Notes under the pieces: model-generated
Seen by the model: only the letters and a program-made list of their open reading frames with translations
Databases searched by the model: none
What the model was told of the DNA's origin: nothing
Assembly: GCF_025153525.1 (NCBI RefSeq)
Contig: NZ_JANZNR010000002.1
Coordinates: 434,001 to 498,000, forward strand
Direction of reading: 5' to 3'
Origin: Psychroserpens sp. SPM9
GTDB lineage: Bacteria; Bacteroidota; Bacteroidia; Flavobacteriales; Flavobacteriaceae
DNA length: 64,000 nt
Program-made: the position numbers and the translations under genes
Shown: positions 34,043 to 42,456 of the stretch, one piece after another
Position numbering within the stretch: position 1 is the stretch's first letter
Layout: every line of letters starts with the position of its first letter

Positions 34043-34717
34043 ATGAAAACGCTTTTTACCATTGCATTACTTGTAGTAACTTCCGTATTAACAGCCCAAA
34101 ACCCAAAAGAAAAGGGAGTTGGCGACTTCAATGAAGTGAAAGTTTACGATTTAATAGTCGTAAATCTGATCAAAGCCGATACACCAAAAGTAGAAATCAC
34201 AGGTGATGATATCGAAGATGTGGTGGTGGTTAATAAAGACGGAAAATTAAAAATTAGAATGAAGACCGATAAGAGTTTTAATGGTGATCGTACATTCGTA
34301 TCGGTATACTACACAAAACTCGATATCATAGATGGTAATGAAGGTGCCTTCATCACAGCAAACGAACTTATCAAGCAAAGTCATATCGAATTAAGAGCTC
34401 AAGAAGGTGCCCACTTAAAAATAGGCTTAGATGTCGATCAAGTGGATATTAAAGCCGTTTCAGGTGGCATCGTTGAAACTAGAGGTAAAGCCATTTCTCA
34501 AGCGATTACACTCAATACTGGTGGCGTTTACGAAGGCCGATCTTTTGAAACTAAAAATACTACTGTTAACATTAAAGCGGCAGGCGAAGCCGATGTCTTT
34601 GCATCAAAAACAGTGGATGCTCGTGTGACAGCTGGTGGTGATATTAATATCTACGGAAACCCAGAACATGTCAAAGAAAAAACGACTTTAGGCGGAAGAA
34701 TTAAGCGTATGGACTAA
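34043..34717 (+). CDS. GIN-domain (DUF2807) secreted protein
   Basis: 224 residues with a Sec signal (ending near LTAQN). The rest is a right-handed beta-helix-like repeat typical of the putative auto-transporter adhesin head GIN domain (VEITGDDIEDVVVVNKDGKLKI; IELRAQEGAHLKIGLDVDQVDIKAVSGG in parts; DARVTAGGDINIYGNPEHV). Probably periplasmic or surface. Binding partner unknown. Confidence 0.88.
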   Translation: MKTLFTIALLVVTSVLTAQNPKEKGVGDFNEVKVYDLIVVNLIKADTPKVEITGDDIEDVVVVNKDGKLKIRMKTDKSFNGDRTFVSVYYTKLDIIDGNEGAFITANELIKQSHIELRAQEGAHLKIGLDVDQVDIKAVSGGIVETRGKAISQAITLNTGGVYEGRSFETKNTTVNIKAAGEADVFASKTVDARVTAGGDINIYGNPEHVKEKTTLGGRIKRMD

Positions 34718-34759
34718 TCCTTTCTTTTTTATTAGCTTTGTAGGAAAGTTATTTCCTTT

Positions 34760-35434
34760 ATGTTTGATGATATTTTAGCAGCTATTCCTTTCGGAATTAT
34801 CTTAGCGTTCACTATCGGACCAGTATTTTTTGTACTGCTCGAGACCAGTGCAACCAAAGGATTTAAAAGCGCTTTAATATTCGATTTAGGCGTTATTTTA
34901 GCCGATATTATCTTTATTTTACTCGCTTTTTATAGTACTAATAACCTTATTAGTAAAATTAAAGACGATCCTAATTTCTTAATTTTTGGAGGTGTGCTTT
35001 TAGCCGTTTATGGCTTTATTTCATTTATTAAGACTTCTAAATCCTTTCGGGCCATTGTTAAAGAATATCACAAAGTAGAAATTCAGAAAAATGCCTACGG
35101 CAAACTTTTTATAAAAGGGTTTTTACTCAATTTTATCAATATTGGCGTGCTTTTAGGATGGTTAGGTTTTATCGTGATAGGAAGCTCAATTACAACCTCC
35201 GAAAATGGAGTGACTGTTTTTATTACGACCATGCTCACCGTTTATTTTTTAACCGATTTAGTAAAAATAGCCATCGCCAAACGCCTGCGAAGTCGTCTTA
35301 CACCAAGACTGATTTTTAAAACTAAAAAAATTGTAGCCTTAGTGATTTTAGGTTTTGGTATTTTACTGTTAGTTCAGGGTTTTTTCCCAAAAGGCAAAGA
35401 ACGACTCCAAGAACAAATTGAACATAGATTATAA
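34760..35434 (+). CDS. LysE/RhtB family exporter
   Basis: 224 residues with six hydrophobic helices. The family start AAIPFGIILAFTIGPVFFVLLETSATKGFKSAL (seen in parts: FTIGPVFFVLLETS, KGFKSALIFDLGV) and the second-half segment KGFLLNFINIGVLLGWLGF are clear. Members export amino acids or related small molecules; the substrate is not evident. It lies 42 bases after the GIN protein and 14 bases before the GIY-YIG-like gene. Confidence 0.87.
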   Translation: MFDDILAAIPFGIILAFTIGPVFFVLLETSATKGFKSALIFDLGVILADIIFILLAFYSTNNLISKIKDDPNFLIFGGVLLAVYGFISFIKTSKSFRAIVKEYHKVEIQKNAYGKLFIKGFLLNFINIGVLLGWLGFIVIGSSITTSENGVTVFITTMLTVYFLTDLVKIAIAKRLRSRLTPRLIFKTKKIVALVILGFGILLLVQGFFPKGKERLQEQIEHRL

Positions 35435-35448
35435 CTCTAGTGTAGACT

Positions 35449-35799
35449 ATGCCTAAAACCGAATACCGCATTTACGTCGTAGAATTATCAAAAAGAGTCT
35501 TTAGCGAACACCGAAAATTTAGAGAAGCTAATCCGCAATTTAATGGTGTATTAGAGTGTTTGTATGTGGGGATGACGAGTAAAACACCTAAGGAACGTTT
35601 TGAACAACACAAAACCGGTTACCGAAACAAAAAAGGTTATAAGCTATCGTCTAATATCGTAGAAAAATATGGGTCCTATTTACGACCGAGCTTGTACAAT
35701 CACATTCCGCCATTAGCCACCAGAGCAGAAGCTTTAAAGATGGAAGAAACTTTAGCTTTAGAATTGCGACGTCAGCGTTATGCTGTCTGGTATAATTAA
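35449..35799 (+). CDS. Stand-alone GIY-YIG-like nuclease domain protein
   Basis: 116 residues. The pattern fits a compact GIY-YIG domain: RIYVVEL as the first strand, LYVGMTSKTPKERFEQH as the YVG...R...H core with a catalytic-type Arg, and KMEETLALELRRQ with a Glu as the metal ligand. The spacing between the first strand (YVV) and YVG is longer than usual because of an inserted KRVFSEHRKFREANPQFNG segment. Activity is inferred from motifs only. It ends the LysE operon. Confidence 0.6.
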   Translation: MPKTEYRIYVVELSKRVFSEHRKFREANPQFNGVLECLYVGMTSKTPKERFEQHKTGYRNKKGYKLSSNIVEKYGSYLRPSLYNHIPPLATRAEALKMEETLALELRRQRYAVWYN

Positions 35800-35821
35800 A
35801 TCCATGATAACACTATTGGAT

Positions 35822-35852
35822 AGCGTCATGCTGAACTGGTTTCAGCATCTCA
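35822..35852. repeat. 31-base hairpin repeat, copy B
   Basis: AGCGTCATGCTGAA, a 5-base loop, TTCAGCATCTCA, matching copy A at 33590-33620 except in the loop. Same orientation, between the GIY-YIG-like gene and tRNA-Cys. Confidence 0.65.
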
Positions 35853-35891
35853 TTTTAACTGCTTTAGCTATTTAATTAATTTTATAAAAAC

Positions 35892-35918
35892 AAAAAAACC
35901 CTCAACTTAGGTTGAAGG
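35892..35918 (-). terminator. Terminator of tRNA-Cys
   Basis: On the minus strand CCTTCAAC and GTTGAGGG pair (one G-U) around CTAA, followed by a run of Ts. It begins three bases after the tRNA 3' end. Confidence 0.75.
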
Positions 35919-35921
35919 TTT

Positions 35922-35995
35922 TGGAGGCATCTAGCGGATTCGAACCGCTGTACAAGGTTTTGCAGACCTCTGCCTAGCCACTCGGCCAAGATGCC
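35922..35995 (-). tRNA. tRNA-Cys (anticodon GCA)
   Basis: 74 bases including an encoded CCA. Acceptor arms GGCATCT and AGATGCC pair; the anticodon stem AGGT/ACCT holds the loop CTGCAAA with GCA in the centre; the T-arm reads AGCGG TTCGAAT CCGCT. The D-arm has GAGTGGCTAGGCA. A terminator follows at once. Confidence 0.96.
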
Positions 35996-36079
35996 ATAGA
36001 TACCTTTTAAAAAAGGCTACTCGTTAATTCTAACAAGTCAGCAAATTTATAAAAATTTACCATTTAACAAGACAAACCC

Positions 36080-36442
36080 TTAGTTTTTTCGTCTTTCGGT
36101 CATTTTTATCGTTACGCTTTCAACATCTCCACCAATTGGCGGATTGAGTTTACTCACACTTACCGATGCTTTTTTTACTAATGATTCTTCAGCAAAAATG
36201 CGTTTTATAATACGTTTAGCAACAGTTTCCAGTAATTTTGAAGGTTGTTGCATTTCTTCTTTTACAATTCTGTTTAAAAGCACATAATCCACAGTATCAC
36301 TAAGCAAGTCTGTTACTGCCGAAGTTTGTAAATCAGCCTTCACTTCAACATCAACACGATAATCACTACCAATTTTTGTTTCTTCTTTTAAGCAGCCATG
36401 ATGTGCAAAAACACGAATATTTTCAACTTTAATTATTCCCAA
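36080..36442 (-). CDS. folB: Dihydroneopterin aldolase
   Basis: 120 residues. FolB landmarks: IKVENIRVFAHHGCLKEETKIG at the N-terminus (shown in part: VFAHHGCLKEE), DYRVDVEV, TVDYVLL and KLNPPIGGDVESV near the end. It converts dihydroneopterin to hydroxymethyl-dihydropterin in folate synthesis. It is divergent from glnS. Confidence 0.95.
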   Translation of the reverse strand: MGIIKVENIRVFAHHGCLKEETKIGSDYRVDVEVKADLQTSAVTDLLSDTVDYVLLNRIVKEEMQQPSKLLETVAKRIIKRIFAEESLVKKASVSVSKLNPPIGGDVESVTIKMTERRKN

Positions 36443-36528
36443 AGTGTTCTATTTTAAAGCAAATATAAGACGCAAATATGAAATATACTGCCAATTAATT
36501 TTAGATGTTTTTTTGATATATAATTTAA

Positions 36529-36536
36529 TAACTTTG
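36529..36536 (+). promoter_or_regulatory. Putative -7 box of glnS
   Basis: TAACTTTG matches TAnnTTTG, 17 bases before the glnS ATG. Confidence 0.45.
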
Positions 36537-36553
36537 CTTATTATTTAAAAAGC

Positions 36554-38554
36554 ATGTCTGAAGAAACAAAATCGCTCAATTTTATAGAGCATATCATAGA
36601 AGAAGATTTAGCTAATGGCTTATCAAAAGATAAACTCCGTTTTCGTTTTCCTCCCGAACCTAATGGCTATTTACACATTGGTCATACCAAAGCTATTGGT
36701 ATAAGTTTTGGTTTAGGAGAAAAGTATAATGCACCTGTCAACCTTCGTTTTGATGATACCAATCCAGCAAAAGAGGAACAAGAATATGTCGATGCTATTA
36801 AGCGTGATGTTGCTTGGTTAGGGTATAAATGGGCTAACGAATTGTATTCTTCAGATTATTTTCAGACCCTGTACGACTGGGCGGTTCAATTAATAAAAGA
36901 CGGAAAAGCCTATGTCGATTCACAATCCAGTGAAGCCATGGCCGAGCAAAAAGGAACACCAACTCAACCTGGTGTTGATGGTCCCTATCGAAATAGAACT
37001 GTAGCAGAAAACCTCGACCTGTTCGAACGTATGAAAAACGGCGAATTTGATGAAGGTGAGCATATTTTACGTGCTAAGATAGACATGCAACATCCTAATA
37101 TGTTGATGCGTGATCCTATCATGTATCGTATTTTAAAGAAAGACCATCACAGGACTGGTGATACCTGGTGTATCTACCCAATGTATGATTGGACCCATGG
37201 CGAAAGTGATTACATCGAACAAATTTCACATTCTTTATGTTCGCTTGAATTTAAGCCGCATAGAGAGCTTTACGACTGGTTTAAGGAGCATGTGTACGAT
37301 TATGCAGCCAATACACTTCCAATGCTTCCAAAACAACGTGAATTTGCACGTTTAAATTTAAGTTACACCATTATGAGTAAACGTAAATTACTCAAATTGG
37401 TTCAAGAAGGCATCGTTTCTGGTTGGGATGACCCAAGAATGCCTACCATTTCAGGACTACGTCGTCGTGGGTATACTCCTAATTCTATTCGTCAGTTTAT
37501 AGAGAAAGTTGGGGTTGCGAAACGTGAAAATGTAATTGATGTGTCGCTTTTAGAGTTTTGTATTCGTGAAGATTTAAATAAAACAGCACCAAGAGTTATG
37601 GCTGTTTTAGATCCTGTCAAATTAGTTATCACCAATTATCCTGACGATAAAGAAGAATGGTTTGATGCCGAAAATAATCCTGAAGATGATAGTGCAGGTT
37701 CTAGAAAAGTACCTTTTTCAAAAGCCTTATATATCGAAAGAGCCGATTTTAAAGAAGAAGCCAGCAGTAAGTTTTTTAGACTAAAACTTGGCAGTGAAGT
37801 TAGACTTAAAAACGCCTATATCATTAAAGGAGAAAGTGTGGTTAAAGATGCTCAAGGTCAGATCACCGAAATTCACTGTACCTATTCTACAGATACCGAA
37901 AAGAAAGTCAAAGGAACACTACATTGGGTGTCTATCAAACACGCTATAAAGGCTGAGGTGAGAGAGTATGATCGTTTATTTATGGATGAAGCTCCAGATA
38001 GCCACCAAGATAAAGATTTTATGGATTTCATCAATCCAAATTCGTTAAAAGTGATTAATGCTTTTGTTGAGCCAAGTTTAGCTAATGCAGCTATTGGTGA
38101 CCGTTTTCAGTTTCAACGTTTAGGCTATTTTAATGTTGATGACGATTCTAAACCTGGTCATTTGGTGTTCAATAAAACGGTAGGTTTAAGAGATTCTTGG
38201 GCCAAACAAAAACCAAAGCCACAACAGCAAAATAAACCACAACAGCCACAACAAAAACGTCCTGCTATTGAAGTAATTAAACAGTTAGGAAAAAAATACA
38301 CGAACTTACCAGAAGCGAAACAAGAAAGGTCTAAAGCTGAAATTTTAAAGCTCGCCGAATCGGTACGTTATGAGGATTTACAACCCCTTTTTAACACTGC
38401 TGCGAAAAAGGTAGGAACTCGTATTGCGACGATGATTACTCTTGGTGTTTTACTTAAAAACGGACACGAACGCAATGCAGAAATTGAGGCCTTTATAGAA
38501 AAAGCCTTAGACGATAAAAACGAGCTATTAGTAACCGAAGCCAAGGCAATTTAA
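36554..38554 (+). CDS. glnS: Glutamine--tRNA ligase with a C-terminal extension
   Basis: 666 residues. Class I motifs are present (FPPEPNGYLHIGHTKA and IMSKRKLL), and the whole GlnRS core runs to GLRDSWAK (Trp549), where E. coli GlnRS ends. About 115 residues follow: a Pro/Gln-rich linker (KPKPQQQNKPQQPQQKRP) and a helical domain of about 95 residues (KSEIL-like helices; YEDLQPLFNTAAKKVGTRI; TLGVLLKNG). Some GlnRS enzymes carry a C-terminal YqeY-like tRNA-affinity domain; this one is shorter and I cannot assign it with certainty. A long perfect hairpin follows the gene. Confidence 0.96.
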   Translation: MSEETKSLNFIEHIIEEDLANGLSKDKLRFRFPPEPNGYLHIGHTKAIGISFGLGEKYNAPVNLRFDDTNPAKEEQEYVDAIKRDVAWLGYKWANELYSSDYFQTLYDWAVQLIKDGKAYVDSQSSEAMAEQKGTPTQPGVDGPYRNRTVAENLDLFERMKNGEFDEGEHILRAKIDMQHPNMLMRDPIMYRILKKDHHRTGDTWCIYPMYDWTHGESDYIEQISHSLCSLEFKPHRELYDWFKEHVYDYAANTLPMLPKQREFARLNLSYTIMSKRKLLKLVQEGIVSGWDDPRMPTISGLRRRGYTPNSIRQFIEKVGVAKRENVIDVSLLEFCIREDLNKTAPRVMAVLDPVKLVITNYPDDKEEWFDAENNPEDDSAGSRKVPFSKALYIERADFKEEASSKFFRLKLGSEVRLKNAYIIKGESVVKDAQGQITEIHCTYSTDTEKKVKGTLHWVSIKHAIKAEVREYDRLFMDEAPDSHQDKDFMDFINPNSLKVINAFVEPSLANAAIGDRFQFQRLGYFNVDDDSKPGHLVFNKTVGLRDSWAKQKPKPQQQNKPQQPQQKRPAIEVIKQLGKKYTNLPEAKQERSKAEILKLAESVRYEDLQPLFNTAAKKVGTRIATMITLGVLLKNGHERNAEIEAFIEKALDDKNELLVTEAKAI

Positions 38555-38574
38555 AACTTATATTTTACAAGTTA

Positions 38575-38608
38575 AGAAACCCACATAATTATAATTATGT
38601 GGGTTTCT
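38575..38608 (+). terminator. Strong hairpin after glnS
   Basis: AGAAACCCACATAATT and its exact complement form a 16-bp stem around AT. Only a short T-run follows, but its position 20 bases after the stop supports a terminator. Confidence 0.7.
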
Positions 38609-38700
38609 GCTTTATATAATCGTGCCTTAAACGTTAAAAAATATACCTTATATATCATTTTAAGCTATATTTATAACACTAACTTTAATCAAAACACATT

Positions 38701-39189
38701 ATGGAATTTAATTTTTTAGCAATTCTGGTTGCTGCAGTAGTACCTATGGTTTTAGGTTTTATCTGGTACAATCCAAAACTTTTTGGAACCGTTTGGATGC
38801 GTGAATCTGGAATGACAGAGGAGAAAATGAAAGGTGGAAATATGGCTGTTATTTTTGGTGTTTCTTTTTTATTGGCTCTAGTTTTAGCATTCTTTACTCA
38901 GTTTTTAGTGATTCATCAAACAGGTGTTGTAAGCCTCATTGGTGGTGACCCGACAGCCGAAGGGGTCTCACCAACATATCAAGCATTTATGGATGTGTAC
39001 GGAGGTGATTTCAGAACTTTTAAACATGGTGCGTTACACGGTTTTTTAGCTGGTGTTTTCTTTGTATTACCCGTAATGGGAACAAACGGCTTATTTGAAC
39101 GTAAAAGCGGTAAACACATTTTTATTAATGTGGGTTATTGGACCTTAACATTGACCATAATGGGTGCTATTGTTTGTGGATGGCGCTAA
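38701..39189 (+). CDS. DUF1761 membrane protein
   Basis: 162 residues, four hydrophobic segments. Family landmarks: AAVVPMVLGFIWYNPKLFGTVWM (parts), GMTEEKMKGGNM, HGALHGFLAGVFFVLPVMGTN and IMGAIVCGWR. Function of DUF1761 is unknown. It is a single gene with an upstream AT-rich region and no close operon partner. Confidence 0.9.
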   Translation: MEFNFLAILVAAVVPMVLGFIWYNPKLFGTVWMRESGMTEEKMKGGNMAVIFGVSFLLALVLAFFTQFLVIHQTGVVSLIGGDPTAEGVSPTYQAFMDVYGGDFRTFKHGALHGFLAGVFFVLPVMGTNGLFERKSGKHIFINVGYWTLTLTIMGAIVCGWR

Positions 39190-39253
39190 TATTTTATAAG
39201 ATTTAACATTATTAAAGGTTGAGAATTGTAATTTTCAGCCTTTATTTTTTGCT

Positions 39254-40420
39254 GTGATACACTACAAACTATACCATTCTGTTTCCGACTTACCCAATAC
39301 TTGGGATGAATTATTAGTAGACGATATATTCCTGAAAACGCCATTTCTAAAGGCTTTAGAAGATTCCAGTCCGTCTAATATTACAACTCATTTTTTGAGC
39401 GTTTTTGTGTCCGAACGTTTAGTAGGTATCGCCACCATTCAGCGTGTCGAGATGTACGTTGATGACGTGTTTAGAAAAACGTCTCATCAGTTTTTTAAGC
39501 GCTGCGGAAAGATTCTCATTTCAAAGATTGTTAAAGGTAATGCCTTAATCGTCGGAAACCTCATGCATACTGGTCAGCACGGACTCTACTTTGATGCATC
39601 ATCCTTGTCTCAAGATGCATTTCTCAATTGCATTGCTGAAGGTTTAAAAGAACTTACTAGTTCAGTTAAGCAAAACCATGGAAAAAAAATAAGAATTATT
39701 GCCTATAAAGACTATTTTGAAAACGATCCTATTCATGATAGTACATCATTTTTCCGAAGACATAATTTATATAAAGCTAAGGTGCAGCCCAATATGATTT
39801 TTGATGTGCATCCAGATTGGAAATCTCCTGAAGACTACGTGTCTGCATTCAATAAAAAATACCGTAGACGTTATAAAACGGCTAGAAAAAAGTGTACCGA
39901 CATCCATTGCAAAGAACTTAGCTTAGAAGACGTGAATACCTATTCTAAAACACTTTACGAATTGTATGAAAACGTATCAGATAATGCAGGTGTCAATTCT
40001 TTTAAATTACATCAAAATCATTTTTATAGTCTTAAATTTCAGCTTCAAGATACGTTTAAAGTATTTGGCTATTTTCTTAATGATGATCTTGTTGGCTTTT
40101 ATACTTTAATACGTAATCATAATACGTTAGAGACTTATTTTTTAGGCTACAAGCAAGACTTACAGCATCCTTATCAAATGTATTTAAATATGTTATTTGA
40201 TATGGTGTTTTATGGTATTTCTAATCAGTATAAGACTGTCATTTTTGCAAGAACGGCTATGGAAATTAAAAGTTCTGTGGGCGCACAACCACACCCAATG
40301 AACATTTATTTAAAGCATACTAATAATATTATTGCCAATACGGTTTTAAAATTAGTAGTTAAATACGCAAACCCTATAAGAGATTGGGAAGAGCGTCATC
40401 CGTTTGGTGTGTCACAATGA
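39254..40420 (+). CDS. GNAT-fold protein of the FemAB/peptidogalycan-type family
   Basis: 388 residues from a GTG start (VIHYKLYHSV). The second half has a GNAT-like acyltransferase fold (KYRRRYKTARKKC; FKVFGYFLNDDLVGFYTLIRNHNTLETYFLGY in parts; YKTVIFARTAMEIKSSVGAQPHPM). This resembles proteins annotated as peptidogalycan biosynthesis/recognition or BioF2-like acetyltransferases. Substrate unknown; no signal peptide. Confidence 0.7.
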   Translation: MIHYKLYHSVSDLPNTWDELLVDDIFLKTPFLKALEDSSPSNITTHFLSVFVSERLVGIATIQRVEMYVDDVFRKTSHQFFKRCGKILISKIVKGNALIVGNLMHTGQHGLYFDASSLSQDAFLNCIAEGLKELTSSVKQNHGKKIRIIAYKDYFENDPIHDSTSFFRRHNLYKAKVQPNMIFDVHPDWKSPEDYVSAFNKKYRRRYKTARKKCTDIHCKELSLEDVNTYSKTLYELYENVSDNAGVNSFKLHQNHFYSLKFQLQDTFKVFGYFLNDDLVGFYTLIRNHNTLETYFLGYKQDLQHPYQMYLNMLFDMVFYGISNQYKTVIFARTAMEIKSSVGAQPHPMNIYLKHTNNIIANTVLKLVVKYANPIRDWEERHPFGVSQ

Positions 40421-40493
40421 TAAAATTGTATTAAAGCGCTTTGAAATACAGCTATTTATAAGTAAATTAATAAACACTTAAAGTTAAAAGATT

Positions 40494-40697
40494 ATGAACA
40501 AGACAAGTCAAATTCTTACCGAAATATCAAAAGTAACACGTCAAATTCAAGAAGATTACCCAGAACTTCAAAAATATTTAGACGAAACCAGAAGTACACT
40601 ACCAAAACCCGATAATGATGCGACCATGGAGAAAGAGCTTCAAGAATATTTGGACGGCTTAAAGGCCATGATAAAAAAATACAAAGAAGGGCACTAA
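40494..40697 (+). CDS. Small charged hypothetical protein
   Basis: 67 residues, mostly helical and charged, no signal peptide or membrane segment (QIQEDYPELQKYLDETRSTL; KELQEYLDGLKAMIKKYKEG). Repeated EYL/KYLDE turns suggest a small helical bundle or coiled coil. I do not recognise the family. A stem-loop follows the gene. Confidence 0.6.
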   Translation: MNKTSQILTEISKVTRQIQEDYPELQKYLDETRSTLPKPDNDATMEKELQEYLDGLKAMIKKYKEGH

Positions 40698-40698
40698 A

Positions 40699-40728
40699 AA
40701 AAGCCTCAAAGTAGAGTTTTGAGACTTT
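40699..40728. terminator. Hairpin between convergent genes
   Basis: CTCAAA and TTTGAG pair around GTAGAGT, flanked by an A-run on the left, which gives a U-run for the minus-strand SPFH gene. Confidence 0.55.
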
Positions 40729-40754
40729 ATAATATAGTTAAATTAAGACGCGAA

Positions 40755-41687
40755 CTACTCGTTATCGGTCTTCTTTTTAGCATTTTTCATCGCTTCACCA
40801 ATTTGGTTACTCGCTGTAAAACTTGCGACCATATCGTTAAGCATATTGCTTCCAGCCTGAGGTGAATTAGGTAGCAAAATCAAGTTGCTGTTCGTTTCTC
40901 CTCCAATAGCTTGTAAGGTATCATAATGCTGTGTGACAACGATAAGCGCTGAGGCTTCTTGAGAATTAATTCCCACTTTGTTTAAAACTTCAACAGATTC
41001 TTCCAATCCACGAGCAATTTCTCGACGCTGATCTGCAATACCTTGACCTTGTAAACGCTTGCTTTCAGCTTCTGCTTTTGCTTTTTCAACAATCAAAATA
41101 CGAGCGGCATCACCTTCGTATTGCGCAGCTGTTTTTTCTCGATCGGCAGCGTTAATTCTATTCATAGCTGCTTTTACTTGCGCGTCTGGGTCGATATCTG
41201 TTACTAAGGTTTTAATAATGTCATAACCATATTCCATCATCGCATCATTAAGTTCAGATTTTACAGCTATGGCAATATCGTCCTTACGTACAAAGACATC
41301 ATCAAGTTTCATTTTAGGCACTTCGGCACGTACCACATCAAATACATAAGAGGTGATTTGATCATGCGGATAATCAAGTTTATAGAAAGCGTCATAAACC
41401 TTATCTTTAATAACTTTATATTGAACAGACACTTTTAAACGTACAAAAACATCATCTAAGGTTTTGGTTTCGATAATCACATCTAATTGTTGAATTTTTA
41501 AACTTAATCTGCCGGCAATTCTGTCTACTAACGGAATTTTAATTTGTAAACCAGAATGTCTAATACTCTGAAATCTACCAAAACGTTCAATAATAGCCGC
41601 AGTTTGTTGCTTAACAACAAAAAATGACGAAATGATGACAATTAAGGTTAAAAAAATAAAAGGGATGTAATAAATAATATTTTCCAT
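40755..41687 (-). CDS. SPFH domain (stomatin/band 7) membrane protein
   Basis: 310 residues. One N-terminal membrane helix (IPFIFLTLIVIISSFFVV) precedes the SPFH domain (IIERFGRFQSIRHSGLQIKIPLVD in parts; VRLKVSVQYKVI), then a heptad-rich coil (AAMNRINAADREKTAAQYEG, AKAEAESKRLQGQGIADQRR) and a loop end. Members form ring-like assemblies at the inner membrane and often bind proteases. It is divergent from the barrel gene at 41759. Confidence 0.9.
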   Translation of the reverse strand: MENIIYYIPFIFLTLIVIISSFFVVKQQTAAIIERFGRFQSIRHSGLQIKIPLVDRIAGRLSLKIQQLDVIIETKTLDDVFVRLKVSVQYKVIKDKVYDAFYKLDYPHDQITSYVFDVVRAEVPKMKLDDVFVRKDDIAIAVKSELNDAMMEYGYDIIKTLVTDIDPDAQVKAAMNRINAADREKTAAQYEGDAARILIVEKAKAEAESKRLQGQGIADQRREIARGLEESVEVLNKVGINSQEASALIVVTQHYDTLQAIGGETNSNLILLPNSPQAGSNMLNDMVASFTASNQIGEAMKNAKKKTDNE

Positions 41688-41735
41688 AGAAGCTTTTTTA
41701 AGGGTTAGATAAAATACTCAGTTACTAAATTAAGT

Positions 41736-41743
41736 TATATTTG
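41736..41743 (+). promoter_or_regulatory. Putative -7 box of the barrel protein gene
   Basis: TATATTTG matches TAnnTTTG and overlaps an in-frame TTG at 41741, which argues that translation starts at the ATG at 41759 and not earlier. Confidence 0.45.
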
Positions 41744-41758
41744 CTCAAATCACACATT

Positions 41759-42448
41759 ATGAGTAAGCAAAATAAAGAGTTTATAATATTAGTAGCACTT
41801 TGTATCGGTTTTGTTACAACAGCTGTTGCTCAGCATAAGCGTTATGCCATTAAAAACGGTATTGGTATCATTGGCGGATTAACCCAATATGACATCGCAA
41901 CCGATAATTTTAATACTAAAAGCGGTAGTGGCTTTATAGGTGGAATGATTGCTACTGTCGATCTTCCTCATAAATGGTACACTGTAAGTTACGGACTCCA
42001 GTTTTCGCAAAACACTTTAGAGATTACTGGTAGGCCTTCATTAGCAACAATCACTCAAGAGCAGATGGAGTACAAGCTTATGGCTGTGCAATTGGCATTT
42101 ATGCTACACGCTAAAGTATTGGGTGATAATTTAACTATCGATTTAGGTCCGCAATTACAATACAATAGTGAGTTGGAACTTAAAGATGACAATCAGAGCA
42201 ATTTCGTAATTGATGGGTTTGATAATTTACTGGCTAAAGACATTAGTAAGATCTCTCAGTTTAATGTGAATGGCGTCATTGGTGCTTCGGCAGGTATTGG
42301 TAACTTTAAGCTAAGAGCAGCCTATAGCTACGGGTTTACTAATATATTTAATAAGCTCAACGATCAAAACCTAACGACAACACCAACTTCTGAAAAATTT
42401 GAAGGTCATCAAAACATGCTGTCTTTTGCTTTAATGATTACGTTTTAA
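41759..42448 (+). CDS. Porin-like small outer membrane beta-barrel protein (PorT family type)
   Basis: About 229 residues from the ATG at 41759. A signal peptide (FIILVALCIGFVTTAVAQ) is followed by strands rich in aromatic and glycine residues (YAIKNGIGIIGGLTQYD; WYTVSYGLQFSQNTLEI; IGNFKLRAAYSYGFTNIF; a final FALMITF with terminal Phe, typical of outer membrane barrels). It resembles outer membrane beta-barrel domain proteins of the PorT/OMP_b-brl_2 type. Function unknown. It converges with gltX, with an 8-base gap. Confidence 0.8.
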   Translation: MSKQNKEFIILVALCIGFVTTAVAQHKRYAIKNGIGIIGGLTQYDIATDNFNTKSGSGFIGGMIATVDLPHKWYTVSYGLQFSQNTLEITGRPSLATITQEQMEYKLMAVQLAFMLHAKVLGDNLTIDLGPQLQYNSELELKDDNQSNFVIDGFDNLLAKDISKISQFNVNGVIGASAGIGNFKLRAAYSYGFTNIFNKLNDQNLTTTPTSEKFEGHQNMLSFALMITF

Positions 42449-42456
42449 TACAAATG

